NCBI RefSeq assembly: GCF_001758225.1
Contig: NZ_MAST01000017.1
Coordinates: forward strand, 61,309 to 125,308
DNA length: 64,000 nt
Reading direction: 5' to 3'
From: Humibacillus sp. DSM 29435
Lineage (GTDB): Bacteria; Actinomycetota; Actinomycetes; Actinomycetales; Dermatophilaceae
This document shows positions 11,201 through 19,759 of the stretch, piece by piece. A model generated the notes under the pieces. That model did not search any database, had not been told where the DNA came from, and saw only the letters and a program-made list of their open reading frames with translations. How positions within the stretch are numbered: the stretch's first letter is position 1; the number at the start of each line of letters is the position of its first letter. A program made the position numbers and the translations under genes.

Positions 11201-12184
11201 TCAGCCGGCCGCCCGAGCAGCGACCTCCACCGGGCATCCGGCGTCACAGGCGACCGGCGAACCAGCCCAGCCGCGTGATCGAAGCAACCGAACGAGCTGC
11301 CCCGCTGTACGGCACGGTTCGAGCACATGGCCCCAGCCGAGGCGCACCGTGACCTGGCCGGTGATCGCCGACTCGATGTCGCGCTCGAAGTCGTCCCACC
11401 GACGTCGCGAACCCGCATGGGCCAGCCGTCCGTCGAGCTCGACCAGTGTGGCGAAGTCGGCGTACTCGACATCGCGGTAGGTGATGCCGCCGCGCGTCGC
11501 CACCCGCACCTGGCGTCGAGCCGTCGGCAGACGGTGCCGGCGCTCGACCTGGGTCAGGTAGCGGCGCTCGAAAGCCGACAGGGCACCGTCGGCCACGTCA
11601 TCGAGCACCGTGAGCAGTGTCTTCCGGTGCCGCAACCTGCCCCGGGGCAGCAGCGTCGCTCGCAGTCGGTCCGGCGTGGTGCGCCCCTCCTGGCACGCGT
11701 CTGCGAGCACCGCCACGGCACTTGCCTCGTCACGGCAGCCCGAGGCCACGTCGAGCAGCGCCTCGTCGATGCGCAACCGCGGTGGTGAGAGGTGCAGCTG
11801 CACCCGGTCGTCGAAGCGCCGGCGCCGGGTGAGCAGCACACCCGCCGGAGCCCACCCCCTGCGGTCGTGAGCCACCACGACATGGATGGGCTCGGTGCTC
11901 ACCGATGAGAGGCCGCCGCCGGCCGAACGCACCCCATGCACCCGCAGGGCCGATGGTCCCGCCAGTGCCGCCGGCCAGTGGAACAGGGTCGCCGCCCAGG
12001 CCCGCTCGATCCAGGTCGGCTCGCCGGTGTGGTCGACGTAGACGCCGGGATGGACGCGCGACCACTCACGCCGACGCAGCATTCGCTCGATGTCGTCGTC
12101 ATCGAGGCCCGACGCCAGCACTTGTCGGCGAGCGATGACACCACACTGGCTCTCGAGAACCCGTTCGGCCGCTGGCTCGCCCAT
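11201..12184 (-). CDS. DUF559 protein with AbiEi-like N-terminal winged helix
   Basis: A 327-residue protein. The N-terminal 50 residues ([36 protein letters not shown]) resemble the winged-helix antitoxin domain of AbiEi-type proteins. The C-terminal part ([23 protein letters not shown], then [14 protein letters not shown]) matches DUF559, a Vsr-like endonuclease fold in which the Asp/Glu residues are candidate metal ligands. The frame is open to 12646, but ATG 12184 fits the family start. No toxin partner is beside it. It is enclosed by the 49-nt palindromes at 11131 and 12263, which suggests a cassette. Function is unproven: a nuclease- or DNA-binding-related role is only inferred. Confidence 0.7.
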   Translation of the reverse strand: MGEPAAERVLESQCGVIARRQVLASGLDDDDIERMLRRREWSRVHPGVYVDHTGEPTWIERAWAATLFHWPAALAGPSALRVHGVRSAGGGLSSVSTEPIHVVVAHDRRGWAPAGVLLTRRRRFDDRVQLHLSPPRLRIDEALLDVASGCRDEASAVAVLADACQEGRTTPDRLRATLLPRGRLRHRKTLLTVLDDVADGALSAFERRYLTQVERRHRLPTARRQVRVATRGGITYRDVEYADFATLVELDGRLAHAGSRRRWDDFERDIESAITGQVTVRLGWGHVLEPCRTAGQLVRLLRSRGWAGSPVACDAGCPVEVAARAAG

Positions 12185-12262
12185 GACTCGAAGCCTGCTC
12201 CACGCGGCCCCTGCCGCGTACGCCCAGACCCGGCCCCTGTGGATGACGAGCAGGCGCCGGCG

Positions 12263-12311
12263 GGGTCGGGGAGGTCTGTCGGCACCTGGCGCCGATGAAC
12301 CTCCCCGACCC
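12263..12311. repeat. 49-nt palindromic element, copy 2
   Basis: Arms GGGTCGGGGAGG (12263-12274) and CCTCCCCGACCC (12300-12311) enclose a 25-base core that shares TCGGCACCT with copy 1. It sits between the end of the GNAT gene and the start of the DUF559 gene, both on the minus strand, so it could terminate GNAT transcription. Together with copy 1 it frames the DUF559 gene exactly. Confidence 0.85.
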
Positions 12312-12342
12312 TGCTCGAACGGGGCGCATCGAGAACAACGGG

Positions 12343-12804
12343 TCAGGAGGGCTCGCGCAGGTCGAACTCCATGAGCCGACCCGGCGAGCTGAACCCGAGC
12401 CCGTCGTAGAGCCGGCGCGTGCGGTCGTCGGCGGTGGCGCGCACCGAGGTGATGTCGGTGCTGTGGGCCCACTCGATCATCGCCTCGGCAAGAGCCTCCT
12501 CGACCCCGAGCCCGCGATGGGCCGGCGCAACGAACAGGTTCTCGACGTGCAGGGAGGTGACCTCCGGCTGCGTCGGCCAGGGCAGCGAGCGCAGGCGTCT
12601 CGTCTCGAGGATGCCGGCATGCTCGCCCTCGCGCTGGGCGATCCACGTCGGCCAGTCAGGGCGTGCACGCAGCCAGGCGTCGACGAAGCGGTCGAGAAAG
12701 CCGGGTTCAGCCCTCATCCCGAGGTCGCGCGCCGACTGCAGGTGCAGGGCCGCCACGACGAACGCATCGTCGGCCCCGGCACGACGGATCGTCACCTCTG
12801 CCAT
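12343..12804 (-). CDS. GNAT family N-acetyltransferase
   Basis: A 153-residue acetyltransferase of about the usual GNAT length. The LHVENLFVAPAHRGLGVEEALAEAMIEWA segment gives the beta4 strand and the acetyl-CoA pyrophosphate loop (R-G-L-G-V/E), and TRRLYDGLGF is the usual C-terminal motif. The Glu in place of a Gly/Ala in the loop is slightly atypical. It is probably an independent cytosolic enzyme; the acceptor substrate cannot be predicted. The 49-nt palindrome at 12263-12311 follows it. Confidence 0.8.
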   Translation of the reverse strand: MAEVTIRRAGADDAFVVAALHLQSARDLGMRAEPGFLDRFVDAWLRARPDWPTWIAQREGEHAGILETRRLRSLPWPTQPEVTSLHVENLFVAPAHRGLGVEEALAEAMIEWAHSTDITSVRATADDRTRRLYDGLGFSSPGRLMEFDLREPS

Positions 12805-12884
12805 GGGGGAAGTGAACCACGGGGTTCACCGGTGGGGCGTGAGGCGACGCACGCCGTGCTCAGACGGCAGAGGCGTCGGGCCCG

Positions 12885-13226
12885 TCAGAGGTTGAAGCCG
12901 AGGCGACGGCTGGTGCGGGCGCGCTGACGGCTCGAGCGCATCCGGCGCAGCCGCTTGATCAACATGGGGTCGGCCTCAAGGGCAGACGGGTTGTCGAGCA
13001 GGGCGTTGAGCACCTGGTAGTAGCGGGTCGAGCTCATGTCGAACAGGTCCTTGATCGCCTGCTCCTTCGAACCCGCGTACTTCCACCACTGCCGCTCGAA
13101 CCCGAGGATCTCGCGGTCGCGGTCGCTCAGCGGCGCCTGGCCGATCGACGGGTCGGCATGCTGCGTGGCGTGGTCGGTGCTCATGTGCTGGCTCTGGGTC
13201 CTGTCTCGCTGTCGTGGGCGGCTCAT
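12885..13226 (-). CDS. DUF3263 domain protein
   Basis: About 113 residues. The core LSDRDREILGFERQWWKYAG, then AIKDLFDMSSTRYYQVLNALL and KRLRRMRSSRQRART, is the full DUF3263 signature, a short actinobacterial family with helix-turn-helix character and a basic C-terminus. The ATG at 13226 is chosen; an ATG at 13184 would drop 14 residues, and the frame is open to 13343. A perfect 20-bp inverted repeat lies 27 bases upstream and may be its operator. The function of the family is unknown; DNA binding is an inference from the basic HTH-like sequence. Confidence 0.8.
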   Translation of the reverse strand: MSRPRQRDRTQSQHMSTDHATQHADPSIGQAPLSDRDREILGFERQWWKYAGSKEQAIKDLFDMSSTRYYQVLNALLDNPSALEADPMLIKRLRRMRSSRQRARTSRRLGFNL

Positions 13227-13252
13227 GCCCTCATCGAGCCACCATAGACCGG

Positions 13253-13272
13253 GAATGACACCGTTGTCATTC
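13253..13272. promoter_or_regulatory. Perfect 20-bp inverted repeat upstream of the DUF3263 gene
   Basis: GAATGACA-CCGT-TGTCATTC has 8-base perfect arms. It is 27 bases upstream of the DUF3263 ATG, where a repressor would cover the promoter. The shape (TGACA-N4-TGTCA) suits a TetR/MarR/Fur-type dimer, but I cannot name the regulator. Confidence 0.55.
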
Positions 13273-13353
13273 AGCCCGGAGTGTCGCTCCCACCTCACTC
13301 CCCAGCAGGCAACACCGGTCACACGCACCCCACCACACGGCATCCGCCGCGGG

Positions 13354-14715
13354 TCACATCATCGTGTCGAGGATGGCGCTGATGTACGCCTTCGTGGTGC
13401 GGGGGTTGACGATGGCGAACCGGGTCAACGTCTCGCCGCGGAAGGTGGTCGGCACGACAAAAGCGAAGTCGTCGGCCAGCAGCCGGTCGGTCCAGGCCTG
13501 GTAGTCGGCCGGCGACCACCCGAGTCGGCGGAACACCACGACCGAGAGGTCGGGCGCGCGAACCAGCTCGACGTAGTCGCGCTGCTCGATCTCGGCGGCG
13601 GCATGACGCGTGACCTCGAGCGTGCTCTCGACGGCATCGACGTAGGCCTGGGTGCCGTGCACGGCAAGAGAGAACCAGAACGGCAGCCCTCGCACGCGTC
13701 GGGTCAGACCGATCGAGTAGTCGGTCGGGTTGAACGCGGCCGCCTCGGTCAGCACGTCGAGGTAGCCGGCGTGCTGGGTATGCGCAGCCCGGGCCAGCTC
13801 GGGGTCGCGGTAGATCAGCGCGCAGCAGTCGAACGGCGAGAACAGCCACTTGTGCGGGTCGACGATGAACGAGTCGGCCTGCTCGATCCCGTCGAACAGC
13901 GCCCGCACCGACGGCGCGGCCAGCCCGGCGCCCCCGTAGGCGCCGTCGACGTGGAACCAGATGCCGAACTCGCGGCACACCTCGGCGACGGCCGCGAGGT
14001 CGTCGACGACCCCGAAGTTCGTCGTGCCGCTCGTGGCCACCACGGCGAAGAAGGTCTCAGGCCCGGTCTCCTCGATCACCCGACGCAGCTCGGGCCCGGT
14101 CATGCGCAGGTGGTCGTCGACGGGAACCCCGACGACCTCGGCGTCCATGACGGCGGCCATCGACACGATCGACGAGTGGGCGTTGTCGGTGGCGGCGATC
14201 CGGAACGGGCGGGCCCCCGAACCCGCGGCCAGCGCTCGGGCCCGCGCCGCATGACGCGCGGTGACGAGCGCCGACAGGTTGCCGACGGTTCCTCCGGGAA
14301 CGAACGTGCCGCCGGCCTGCGGGGGCAGCCCGGCGATGTCGGCGATCCAGCGCAGGGCCTGGTTCTCGGCGTACACCGCGCCCGCGCCCTCGAGCCACGA
14401 GCCGCCGTAGATGGAGGAGGCGCCGACCACGACGTCGAAGGCCGCCGCGTCGCGGGTCGGCGCGCACGGGATGAACGAGAGGTAACCGGGGTGGTCGGTC
14501 GAGATGGTGGCCTTGGCCAGGGTCTCGACGAACAGCTCCATCGTGCGGGCGGTACCGAGCCCGCCTGGGGTGATGGTCTGCCCGACGAGCTGCTCCAGCT
14601 CTTCGAGGGAGCGAGACCGGTCGAGCGGCACCGGGTCCATGAGCAGGCGACCGCGGGCGTAGGAGAGAACGGTGTCGACGTCCGCGGGGTCGACAGGCTG
14701 GTCGAAGCTGTGCAC
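13354..14715 (-). CDS. PLP-dependent group II decarboxylase
   Basis: A 453-residue fold-type I enzyme of the aromatic-amino-acid/glutamate decarboxylase group. Lys289 in DPHKW is the Schiff-base lysine, HVDGAYGG (255-262) supplies the Asp that binds the pyridine nitrogen, and FVPGGTVGNLSAL (138-150) is the phosphate-binding region. Length fits the family. It probably decarboxylates an aromatic or other L-amino acid in the cytosol; the exact substrate is not predictable. It is upstream of the DUF3263 gene on the same strand and 54 bases downstream of the HAD gene, possibly cotranscribed with the latter. Confidence 0.88.
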   Translation of the reverse strand: MHSFDQPVDPADVDTVLSYARGRLLMDPVPLDRSRSLEELEQLVGQTITPGGLGTARTMELFVETLAKATISTDHPGYLSFIPCAPTRDAAAFDVVVGASSIYGGSWLEGAGAVYAENQALRWIADIAGLPPQAGGTFVPGGTVGNLSALVTARHAARARALAAGSGARPFRIAATDNAHSSIVSMAAVMDAEVVGVPVDDHLRMTGPELRRVIEETGPETFFAVVATSGTTNFGVVDDLAAVAEVCREFGIWFHVDGAYGGAGLAAPSVRALFDGIEQADSFIVDPHKWLFSPFDCCALIYRDPELARAAHTQHAGYLDVLTEAAAFNPTDYSIGLTRRVRGLPFWFSLAVHGTQAYVDAVESTLEVTRHAAAEIEQRDYVELVRAPDLSVVVFRRLGWSPADYQAWTDRLLADDFAFVVPTTFRGETLTRFAIVNPRTTKAYISAILDTMM

Positions 14716-14768
14716 GACCAGATGCTAGGCCCCCCACCCGGAGTCGCCGCCGCCGGTGGGCGCCCGGC

Positions 14769-15458
14769 TCAGCCCAGCAGGATGCCGGTCAGCTCGGCGG
14801 TCGTCGTCGCGACCACCGTGGGACGCACTCCCGAGAGGGCGGCCAGCTCACCGGCACCCCAGGTGACGGCGACGGTGTCCATGCCGGCGGCCTTGCCGGC
14901 GAGAACGTCGACGACGGCGTCCCCGACGTAGACGGCGCGCGAGGGGTTGCGGATGCCGAGGCGCTCGATCGCGAGCAGCAGCGGCGTGGGGTCGGGCTTG
15001 TGCTGGTCGGTGTCCTCCATCGCCACGAGCACCTCCACGTGCTCGGCGAGGCCCAGCAGTTCCATCGCCTGCTCGGCCGACTCACGACGCTTGGACGTGG
15101 CGACCCCGACGAGAACACCGGCCTCGCGCAGAGCGGCGAGCATCTCGGCGGCGCCGTCGAAGCCCCGGATCAGCCGCTCGGTGTTCTCGGCGTTCCATTG
15201 CAGATAGGTCGAGTACAGCTCGTCGGCCGATTCGGCGGAGTGCTCACGGAAGGCCTGGATGAGCGGCCTCCCGATCCACGACCGGATCACGGCCGGGTCC
15301 TCCTCGTGCCCGATCACGGTGCGGAACGCGTGCTGGTACGACTCGACGATCAGGTTCACCGTGTCGGCGAGGGTGCCGTCGAGGTCGAACACGACCACCG
15401 GCCAGCGGGGTGCGGTGGGTCGGGCGGCGGTCGGGTCCGAAGGCAGGCTCTGGGTCAC
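14769..15458 (-). CDS. HAD family hydrolase (phosphoglycolate phosphatase/PpaX-like)
   Basis: A 229-residue HAD phosphatase. Motif I is FDLDGTLADT (residues 24-33, nucleophile first Asp), motif II is the Thr-Ser of GVATSKRR, and motif III/IV is HKPDPTP with VGDAVVDVLAGKAAGM. The helical cap between motifs I and II resembles phosphoglycolate phosphatases. It acts on a small phosphorylated metabolite in the cytosol. A 17-bp triple tandem repeat lies between its start and the divergent ung gene. Confidence 0.88.
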   Translation of the reverse strand: MTQSLPSDPTAARPTAPRWPVVVFDLDGTLADTVNLIVESYQHAFRTVIGHEEDPAVIRSWIGRPLIQAFREHSAESADELYSTYLQWNAENTERLIRGFDGAAEMLAALREAGVLVGVATSKRRESAEQAMELLGLAEHVEVLVAMEDTDQHKPDPTPLLLAIERLGIRNPSRAVYVGDAVVDVLAGKAAGMDTVAVTWGAGELAALSGVRPTVVATTTAELTGILLG

Positions 15459-15516
15459 CCCGCCACCCTAATGACCGGCACCGGTCGATGCGTCACCTCG
15501 AGCGCGGGTGATGGTC

Positions 15517-15567
15517 GGGTCTGAGTGGTCGGCGGGTCTGAGTGGTCGGCGGGTCTGAGTGGTCGGC
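15517..15567. repeat. 17-bp perfect tandem repeat x3 in the HAD/ung divergent promoter
   Basis: Three contiguous identical copies of GGGTCTGAGTGGTCGGC occupy 51 bases between two divergent start codons (15458 and 15594). Because they fall in the shared promoter region, copy number changes could alter spacing and expression of both genes. Confidence 0.95.
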
Positions 15568-15593
15568 GGGGCCACTGCGGTCAGAGGTAGCGT

Positions 15594-16277
15594 GTGCGGG
15601 TGCCCGTTCGCCCTCTCGCCGACCTCGTACACCCGTCGTGGGTGCCGGCGCTCGAACCGGTAGCCGACACGATCGCCGCGATGGGGTCGTTCCTGCGCTC
15701 CGAGCTGACCGCCGGTCGCGGCTACCTGCCCGCCGGCGACCTCGTGCTCCGCGCGTTCACGCTGCCCTTCGACAGGGTGCGGGTGCTCGTGGTGGGCCAG
15801 GACCCGTACCCGACGATCGGTCACCCCGTGGGCCTCAGCTTCAGCGTGGCCCCGGACGTGAGGCCGGTGCCGCGGTCGCTGCAGAACATCTACCGCGAGC
15901 TCGACACCGACCTGGGGTTGCCGACGCCGGACTACGGCGACCTCACCCCGTGGTTCGAGCGCGGCGTGATGCTGCTCAACCGGGTGCTCACGGTGGCGCC
16001 CGGGAAGTCCGACAGCCACCAGGGCAAGGGCTGGGAGGCCGTCACCGACCAGGCCATCACGGCCCTCGCCGCGCGTGCGGGCCCGCTGGTCGCCATCCTC
16101 TGGGGAAAGAAGGCGCAGTCGTTGGGCAAGCTGCTCGGTGAGGTGCCGCGGATCGAGAGCGCCCACCCCTCGCCACTCTCGGCGAACAACGGCTTCTTCG
16201 GGTCGCGGCCGTTCAGCCGCGCCAACGACCTGCTCGTGCAGCAGGGCGGCGAACCGATCGACTGGAGACTGACATGA
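15594..16277 (+). CDS. ung: Uracil-DNA glycosylase (family 1)
   Basis: A 227-residue family 1 uracil-DNA glycosylase that excises uracil from DNA for base-excision repair. The water-activating motif GQDPY is at residues 68-72 (Asp70), the uracil-binding LLNRVLTV at 127-134, and the DNA-intercalation motif HPSPLSA at 191-197. Pro after GQDPY replaces His as in other actinobacterial Ung proteins. The start is GTG 15594 with AGAGG just upstream; GTG 15600 is also possible. Its stop overlaps the next gene by 4 bases (ATGA), so the two are translationally coupled. Confidence 0.95.
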   Translation: MRVPVRPLADLVHPSWVPALEPVADTIAAMGSFLRSELTAGRGYLPAGDLVLRAFTLPFDRVRVLVVGQDPYPTIGHPVGLSFSVAPDVRPVPRSLQNIYRELDTDLGLPTPDYGDLTPWFERGVMLLNRVLTVAPGKSDSHQGKGWEAVTDQAITALAARAGPLVAILWGKKAQSLGKLLGEVPRIESAHPSPLSANNGFFGSRPFSRANDLLVQQGGEPIDWRLT

Positions 16278-17086
16278 GCCAACAGGCCACCCCGCGAGTG
16301 TGGACCCGCTACGTCGCGATCGGTGACTCCTTCACTGAGGGGATGTGTGACGACGACCCCGCTCTGGCTCGCGGCGGCGAGTTCGCCGGCTGGGCCGACC
16401 GCTTGGCGGCTCACCTGTCTGAGATCGCCGCTTCCCACGGCGAGGGTTTCGGCTACGCGAACCTGGCCGTGCGCGGTCGCAAGCTCGCCGACGTCGTCGG
16501 CCCCCAGCTGAGCGACGCGCTCGCCCTCGAGCCCGATCTCGTGAGCATCGTCGGTGGCGGCAACGACATCCTGCGCCCCAAGGCCGACCTCGACGCCCTG
16601 GCGCTCGAGCTCGAGGCCGCCGTGGCCCGCATCCGTGAGACCGGCGCCGACGTGCTGATGGCGACCCCGGTCGACCCCGCCGACGCCCCGCTGGTCAAGG
16701 CCACGCGGGGCCGCGCGGCGATCCACTCCGCGAACATCTGGAGCATCGCCATGCGGCACGACGCCCACGTCATCGACCAGTGGGGGCTGCGGGCGCTGCG
16801 CGACTGGCGGATGTGGTCGGAGGACCGCATCCACATGACGAGCGAGGGGCACCGTCGGGTCGCGCTGGCCGCGCTCGAGGCCCTCGGCCACCCGGCAGCC
16901 GAACACGACTGGCAGGCCCCGCTCGACCCCGCGCCGCCGATCGGTCGGCGTGAGGCCCTCCAGGCGAACGCCCAGTGGGCCAAGGAGTACGTCGGCCCCT
17001 GGGTGCACCGTCGCCTCACCGGCCGCTCCTCAGGCGACACCCGCCACGCCAAGCGTCCCGAGGTCACACCGCTCGACCCGTCCTGA
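16274..17086 (+). CDS. SGNH/GDSL hydrolase family protein
   Basis: A 270-residue SGNH esterase/lipase-fold enzyme. Block I GDSFTEG (residues 17-23) holds the Ser19 nucleophile, block III is GGNDI, and block V is [11 protein letters not shown] with the Asp-His pair. There is no signal peptide, so it is a cytosolic esterase or acyl hydrolase of unknown substrate. It overlaps ung by ATGA at its start. Its stop codon lies at the edge of a 16-bp tandem repeat array (17085-17180). Confidence 0.88.
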   Translation: MSQQATPRVWTRYVAIGDSFTEGMCDDDPALARGGEFAGWADRLAAHLSEIAASHGEGFGYANLAVRGRKLADVVGPQLSDALALEPDLVSIVGGGNDILRPKADLDALALELEAAVARIRETGADVLMATPVDPADAPLVKATRGRAAIHSANIWSIAMRHDAHVIDQWGLRALRDWRMWSEDRIHMTSEGHRRVALAALEALGHPAAEHDWQAPLDPAPPIGRREALQANAQWAKEYVGPWVHRRLTGRSSGDTRHAKRPEVTPLDPS

Positions 17087-17180
17087 ACTCGGCCCTGCCT
17101 GAACTCGGCCCTGCCTGACCTCGGCCCTGCCTGACCTCGCCCCTGCCTGACTTCGAAACCGCCTGACTTCGGCCCCGCCT
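17085..17180. repeat. 16-bp tandem repeat, six copies
   Basis: Six adjacent 16-bp units of the type GACCTCGGCCCTGCCT run from the stop codon of the SGNH gene almost to the ThrE gene. Units 1 and 2 are identical; units 5 and 6 are the most diverged, and a partial seventh follows. There are no spacers. This array fills most of the 139-base gap. Confidence 0.95.
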
Positions 17181-17225
17181 GACTCCGTGCGGGCTGGCGG
17201 GCCGCGGCTCTGTGAGACTGTGCCT

Positions 17226-18500
17226 ATGTCGGCATCCGGATCGTCTGAGCAGGATCACGAGACGGAGACCCGCGCCCTGCTCGCCCATCTCGGCACCGCC
17301 ATGATCGCGACGGGTCAGCCGGTGCACGAGGTCGAGGAAGACCTCGCCGAGGTCGGTGTGCACTTCGGCTACCCCGACATCCAGATCGCCGCCGGCCCGA
17401 CGGGGCTGATGCTCTCGCTGACCGACGGTGGGCCGTCGACCGTTCGCTCGGCCCGGGAGAGCCTTCGGCTCGACCAGTCGGCCGGCGTGCGCCTGGTCCG
17501 ACACCAGTTGCTGGTCGGCGAAATCAGCGCGACGCTGGCCCGTCAGCAGCTGGTGGCCGTGGCGGCGAGCGAGACCCGCTACCCGACGTGGGCCGTGCGC
17601 CTCGCCTGGCCGCTGCTGGCGGCCGGCATCGCCATGATCCTGCAGCCGGGTTGGGCCAACATCGCCACCGCAGCGGTCGGAGCCGTCGTGGTGCTGATCC
17701 TGGTGCAGCTGGCCGAGCACACCCAGATGCTCCGCACGCTCCTGCCCACCGTGGCGGCCTTCGCGGTCTCACTCGTCGTGTTCGGCGCCGCCAACGCCGG
17801 GCTGATCGACGGGCCACTGCGCACGGTACTGCCGCCGTTGGCCGTTCTTCTGCCCGGCGCCCTCGTGGTCACCGGCATGTCAGAGCTCGCGGCCGGACAC
17901 ATGCAGGCCGGGTCGGGCCGGCTCATCTACGGCCTCGTGCAGCTGGGCCTGTTCGCCCTGGGCCTGCTGGCGGCGACGGCGCTGCTCCGCGTGCGGCCGG
18001 CCCTGCTGCTCAACGTGCGGGTCGAACAGCTCGGGTGGTGGGCCGCCCCGCTGGGGCTGCTGGTGATCGGCTTCGCGATCTGCTTCATGGGGGGCCTACC
18101 CCTGCGCCTGCAGGGTTGGGTGCTGCTGGTGCTGACGGTCGCCTTCAGCGCCCAGCTCGCCGGGCAGTATCTGGGCTCCGCCGGTCTCGGCGGGTTTCTC
18201 GGGGCGATCGCAGCCAGCCTGGGGGCCACGCTGGTCGAGCTGCGCCGTCCTGAGCTGCCGCGGCTCGTGCTCTTCCTGCCGGCCTTCTGGCTGCTGGTGC
18301 CCGGCAGCCTCGGACTGCTAGGCGCGACCCAGATCGCGACCGGCCAGGCGCCCGCCTCCCAGGCCACCCTCGCCGTGCTCGGAGTCGTCAGCGCCATCGC
18401 GCTCGGGCTGCTGGTGGGGTCATCCCTCGGGCGGTCACTGCGCGGACGGCTGAGACCGCGATCCATCCCCGACGTGACCCACACACCCACGGTTCGGTGA
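17226..18500 (+). CDS. Threonine/serine exporter family protein (ThrE-like)
   Basis: A 424-residue membrane protein. The N-terminal cytosolic domain (about 10-130, with GQPVHEVEEDLAEVGVHFGY and PTGLMLSLTDG) is the ThrE/YjjP domain, followed by about ten hydrophobic segments from residue 120 to 410. ThrE proteins export L-threonine and L-serine across the inner membrane; the exact amino acid here is inferred. ATG 17226 is chosen over an upstream in-frame start at 17187. It ends at a bidirectional hairpin facing the ptsI remnant. Confidence 0.88.
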   Translation: MSASGSSEQDHETETRALLAHLGTAMIATGQPVHEVEEDLAEVGVHFGYPDIQIAAGPTGLMLSLTDGGPSTVRSARESLRLDQSAGVRLVRHQLLVGEISATLARQQLVAVAASETRYPTWAVRLAWPLLAAGIAMILQPGWANIATAAVGAVVVLILVQLAEHTQMLRTLLPTVAAFAVSLVVFGAANAGLIDGPLRTVLPPLAVLLPGALVVTGMSELAAGHMQAGSGRLIYGLVQLGLFALGLLAATALLRVRPALLLNVRVEQLGWWAAPLGLLVIGFAICFMGGLPLRLQGWVLLVLTVAFSAQLAGQYLGSAGLGGFLGAIAASLGATLVELRRPELPRLVLFLPAFWLLVPGSLGLLGATQIATGQAPASQATLAVLGVVSAIALGLLVGSSLGRSLRGRLRPRSIPDVTHTPTVR

Positions 18501-18566
18501 CGAGTGGGCCTGACCCGCCAGATGCCCCGAGAGGGTCTCCGACGGGCCGCCTGCGCGTGCCCCCGA

Positions 18567-18589
18567 GCCGGCCGCATCGGGCGGCCGGC
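18567..18589. terminator. Bidirectional hairpin between ThrE-like gene and ptsI remnant
   Basis: GCCGGCCGC (18567-18575), a 5-base loop, then GCGGCCGGC (18581-18589) form a perfect 9-bp stem between two convergent genes. There is no U-run on either side. Confidence 0.65.
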
Positions 18590-18598
18590 CCCGCGGCT

Positions 18599-19759
18599 CT
18601 ACAGCAGGTCGGTGAGCTCGCTCCTCGCGGCGTCGCGAACGGCGGTCAGGGCATCGACGGCAGTTCGGGCCGCCCGAGCGGCTGCCGCGAGGCTCTGACA
18701 CTCTGCGACCGAGTGCAGCGAGAGGGCCAGCCGAACGACCGGCACCTTGCTGGGTGCCATCGACAGCGACGAGACGCCGAGCCCGACCAGCACCAGGGCC
18801 AGCAGAGGGTCGCCCGCGGACTCGCCGCACACGCCGATCGGCCGGCCGACCGCGGCCGCTCCCTCGCAGGCCGCCGCGACCACGTCGAGTACCGCCGGCT
18901 GCCACGGGTCGAGCAGGTCAGACAACGCGCCCTGCATGCGGTCGGCGGCCATGGTGTACTGCGCCAGGTCATTGGTGCCGAGCGAGCCGAAGTCGACCTC
19001 CTCGAGCACGTGCCGGGCCCGTAGAGCAGCACCCGGCACCTCGATCATCACGCCAGCCTTGGGCAGACCATTCTCGCGAACGCGGCGGGCGAACCACGCT
19101 GCCTCTTCAGCCGTGGCGACCATGGGCGCCATGACGCGAACGTCGGCGCCGGTCTCGCGGGCGGCGATACCAAGGGCTTCGAGCTGCGCGTCGAGCAGGT
19201 CGGGCCGCTCCGCCGAGAGCCGCAGCCCGCGACGCCCGAGCGCCGGGTTCTCCTCCGGCCCGAGATCGGCGAACTTCAGCGGCTTGTCGGCTCCGGCGTC
19301 GAGGGTGCGCACGACGACGCGTCGGCCCTCGAACGGCGCGAAAACGCCGCGGTAGACCTCCGTCTGTTCCGCGACCGTCGGGGCCGTGGTGGCCGAGAGG
19401 AACACGAACTCGGTGCGGAACAGGCCGACGCCTTCGAGGTCGAGCGCCCCGGCCGCGACGGCATCCTCGACGCCGCCGATGTTGGCCAGCAGGGCGACCG
19501 CGTGACCATCTGAGGTGGCCCCAGCCCCCGACAGATGCGACAACGCCTCCGCCCGTCGGGCCGCGCGCTCGCGCTGCTGCGTCACGAGCTGCATGTCGGG
19601 CGCGATGGTGACCTCACCCGAGTCGCCGTCGAGCGCCACCGCCGTGCCGAACGGAATCGACGTGGCTCCTGCGAGCTGCACCACCGCCGGGATGCCCATC
19701 TGCGCCGCCAGGATCGCGGTGTGGGAGGGTCGAGAGGATGGTGCCGAGCTGGGTGGAGG
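18599..19759 (-). pseudogene. ptsI: 5'-truncated PTS enzyme I (phosphoenolpyruvate-protein phosphotransferase)
   Basis: The open frame encodes enzyme I from the phosphohistidine loop (PSHTAILAAQMGIPAVV) to the C-terminus. The PEP-binding barrel is complete: GVGLFRTEF, VVRTLDAGADKPL, GVMIEVPGAA, LGTNDLAQYT and the catalytic Cys in GVCGESAGDP. The first ~185 residues of a normal enzyme I (HPr-binding and phosphotransfer domain) are absent. Codons run in the same frame as fruA and are separated from it by its TGA alone plus about 10 unrelated codons. No ribosome binding site or good start codon precedes the motif; the first ATG is at 19699. It looks like a deletion remnant and should not support PTS phosphotransfer alone. 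Confidence 0.8.

Noticed and set aside
11201..12646. A 481-residue protein starting at 12646 in place of the 327-residue DUF559 protein
   Set aside because: The extra N-terminal part would run across the palindrome at 12263 and the GNAT gene and is low complexity; the family start fits ATG 12184.
15594..16277. Possible loss of an active-site His in Ung (GQDPYP instead of GQDPYH)
   Set aside because: The Pro variant is normal in actinobacterial Ung proteins and the catalytic Asp and the HPSPLSA motif are present.
17085..17180. CRISPR-like repeat array
   Set aside because: The 16-bp units are contiguous, with no unique spacers and no cas genes in the window.
18599..19759. A simple frameshift in ptsI
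   Set aside because: The sequence upstream of the motif in all frames is fruA coding sequence, so the N-terminal domain is absent and not merely out of frame.
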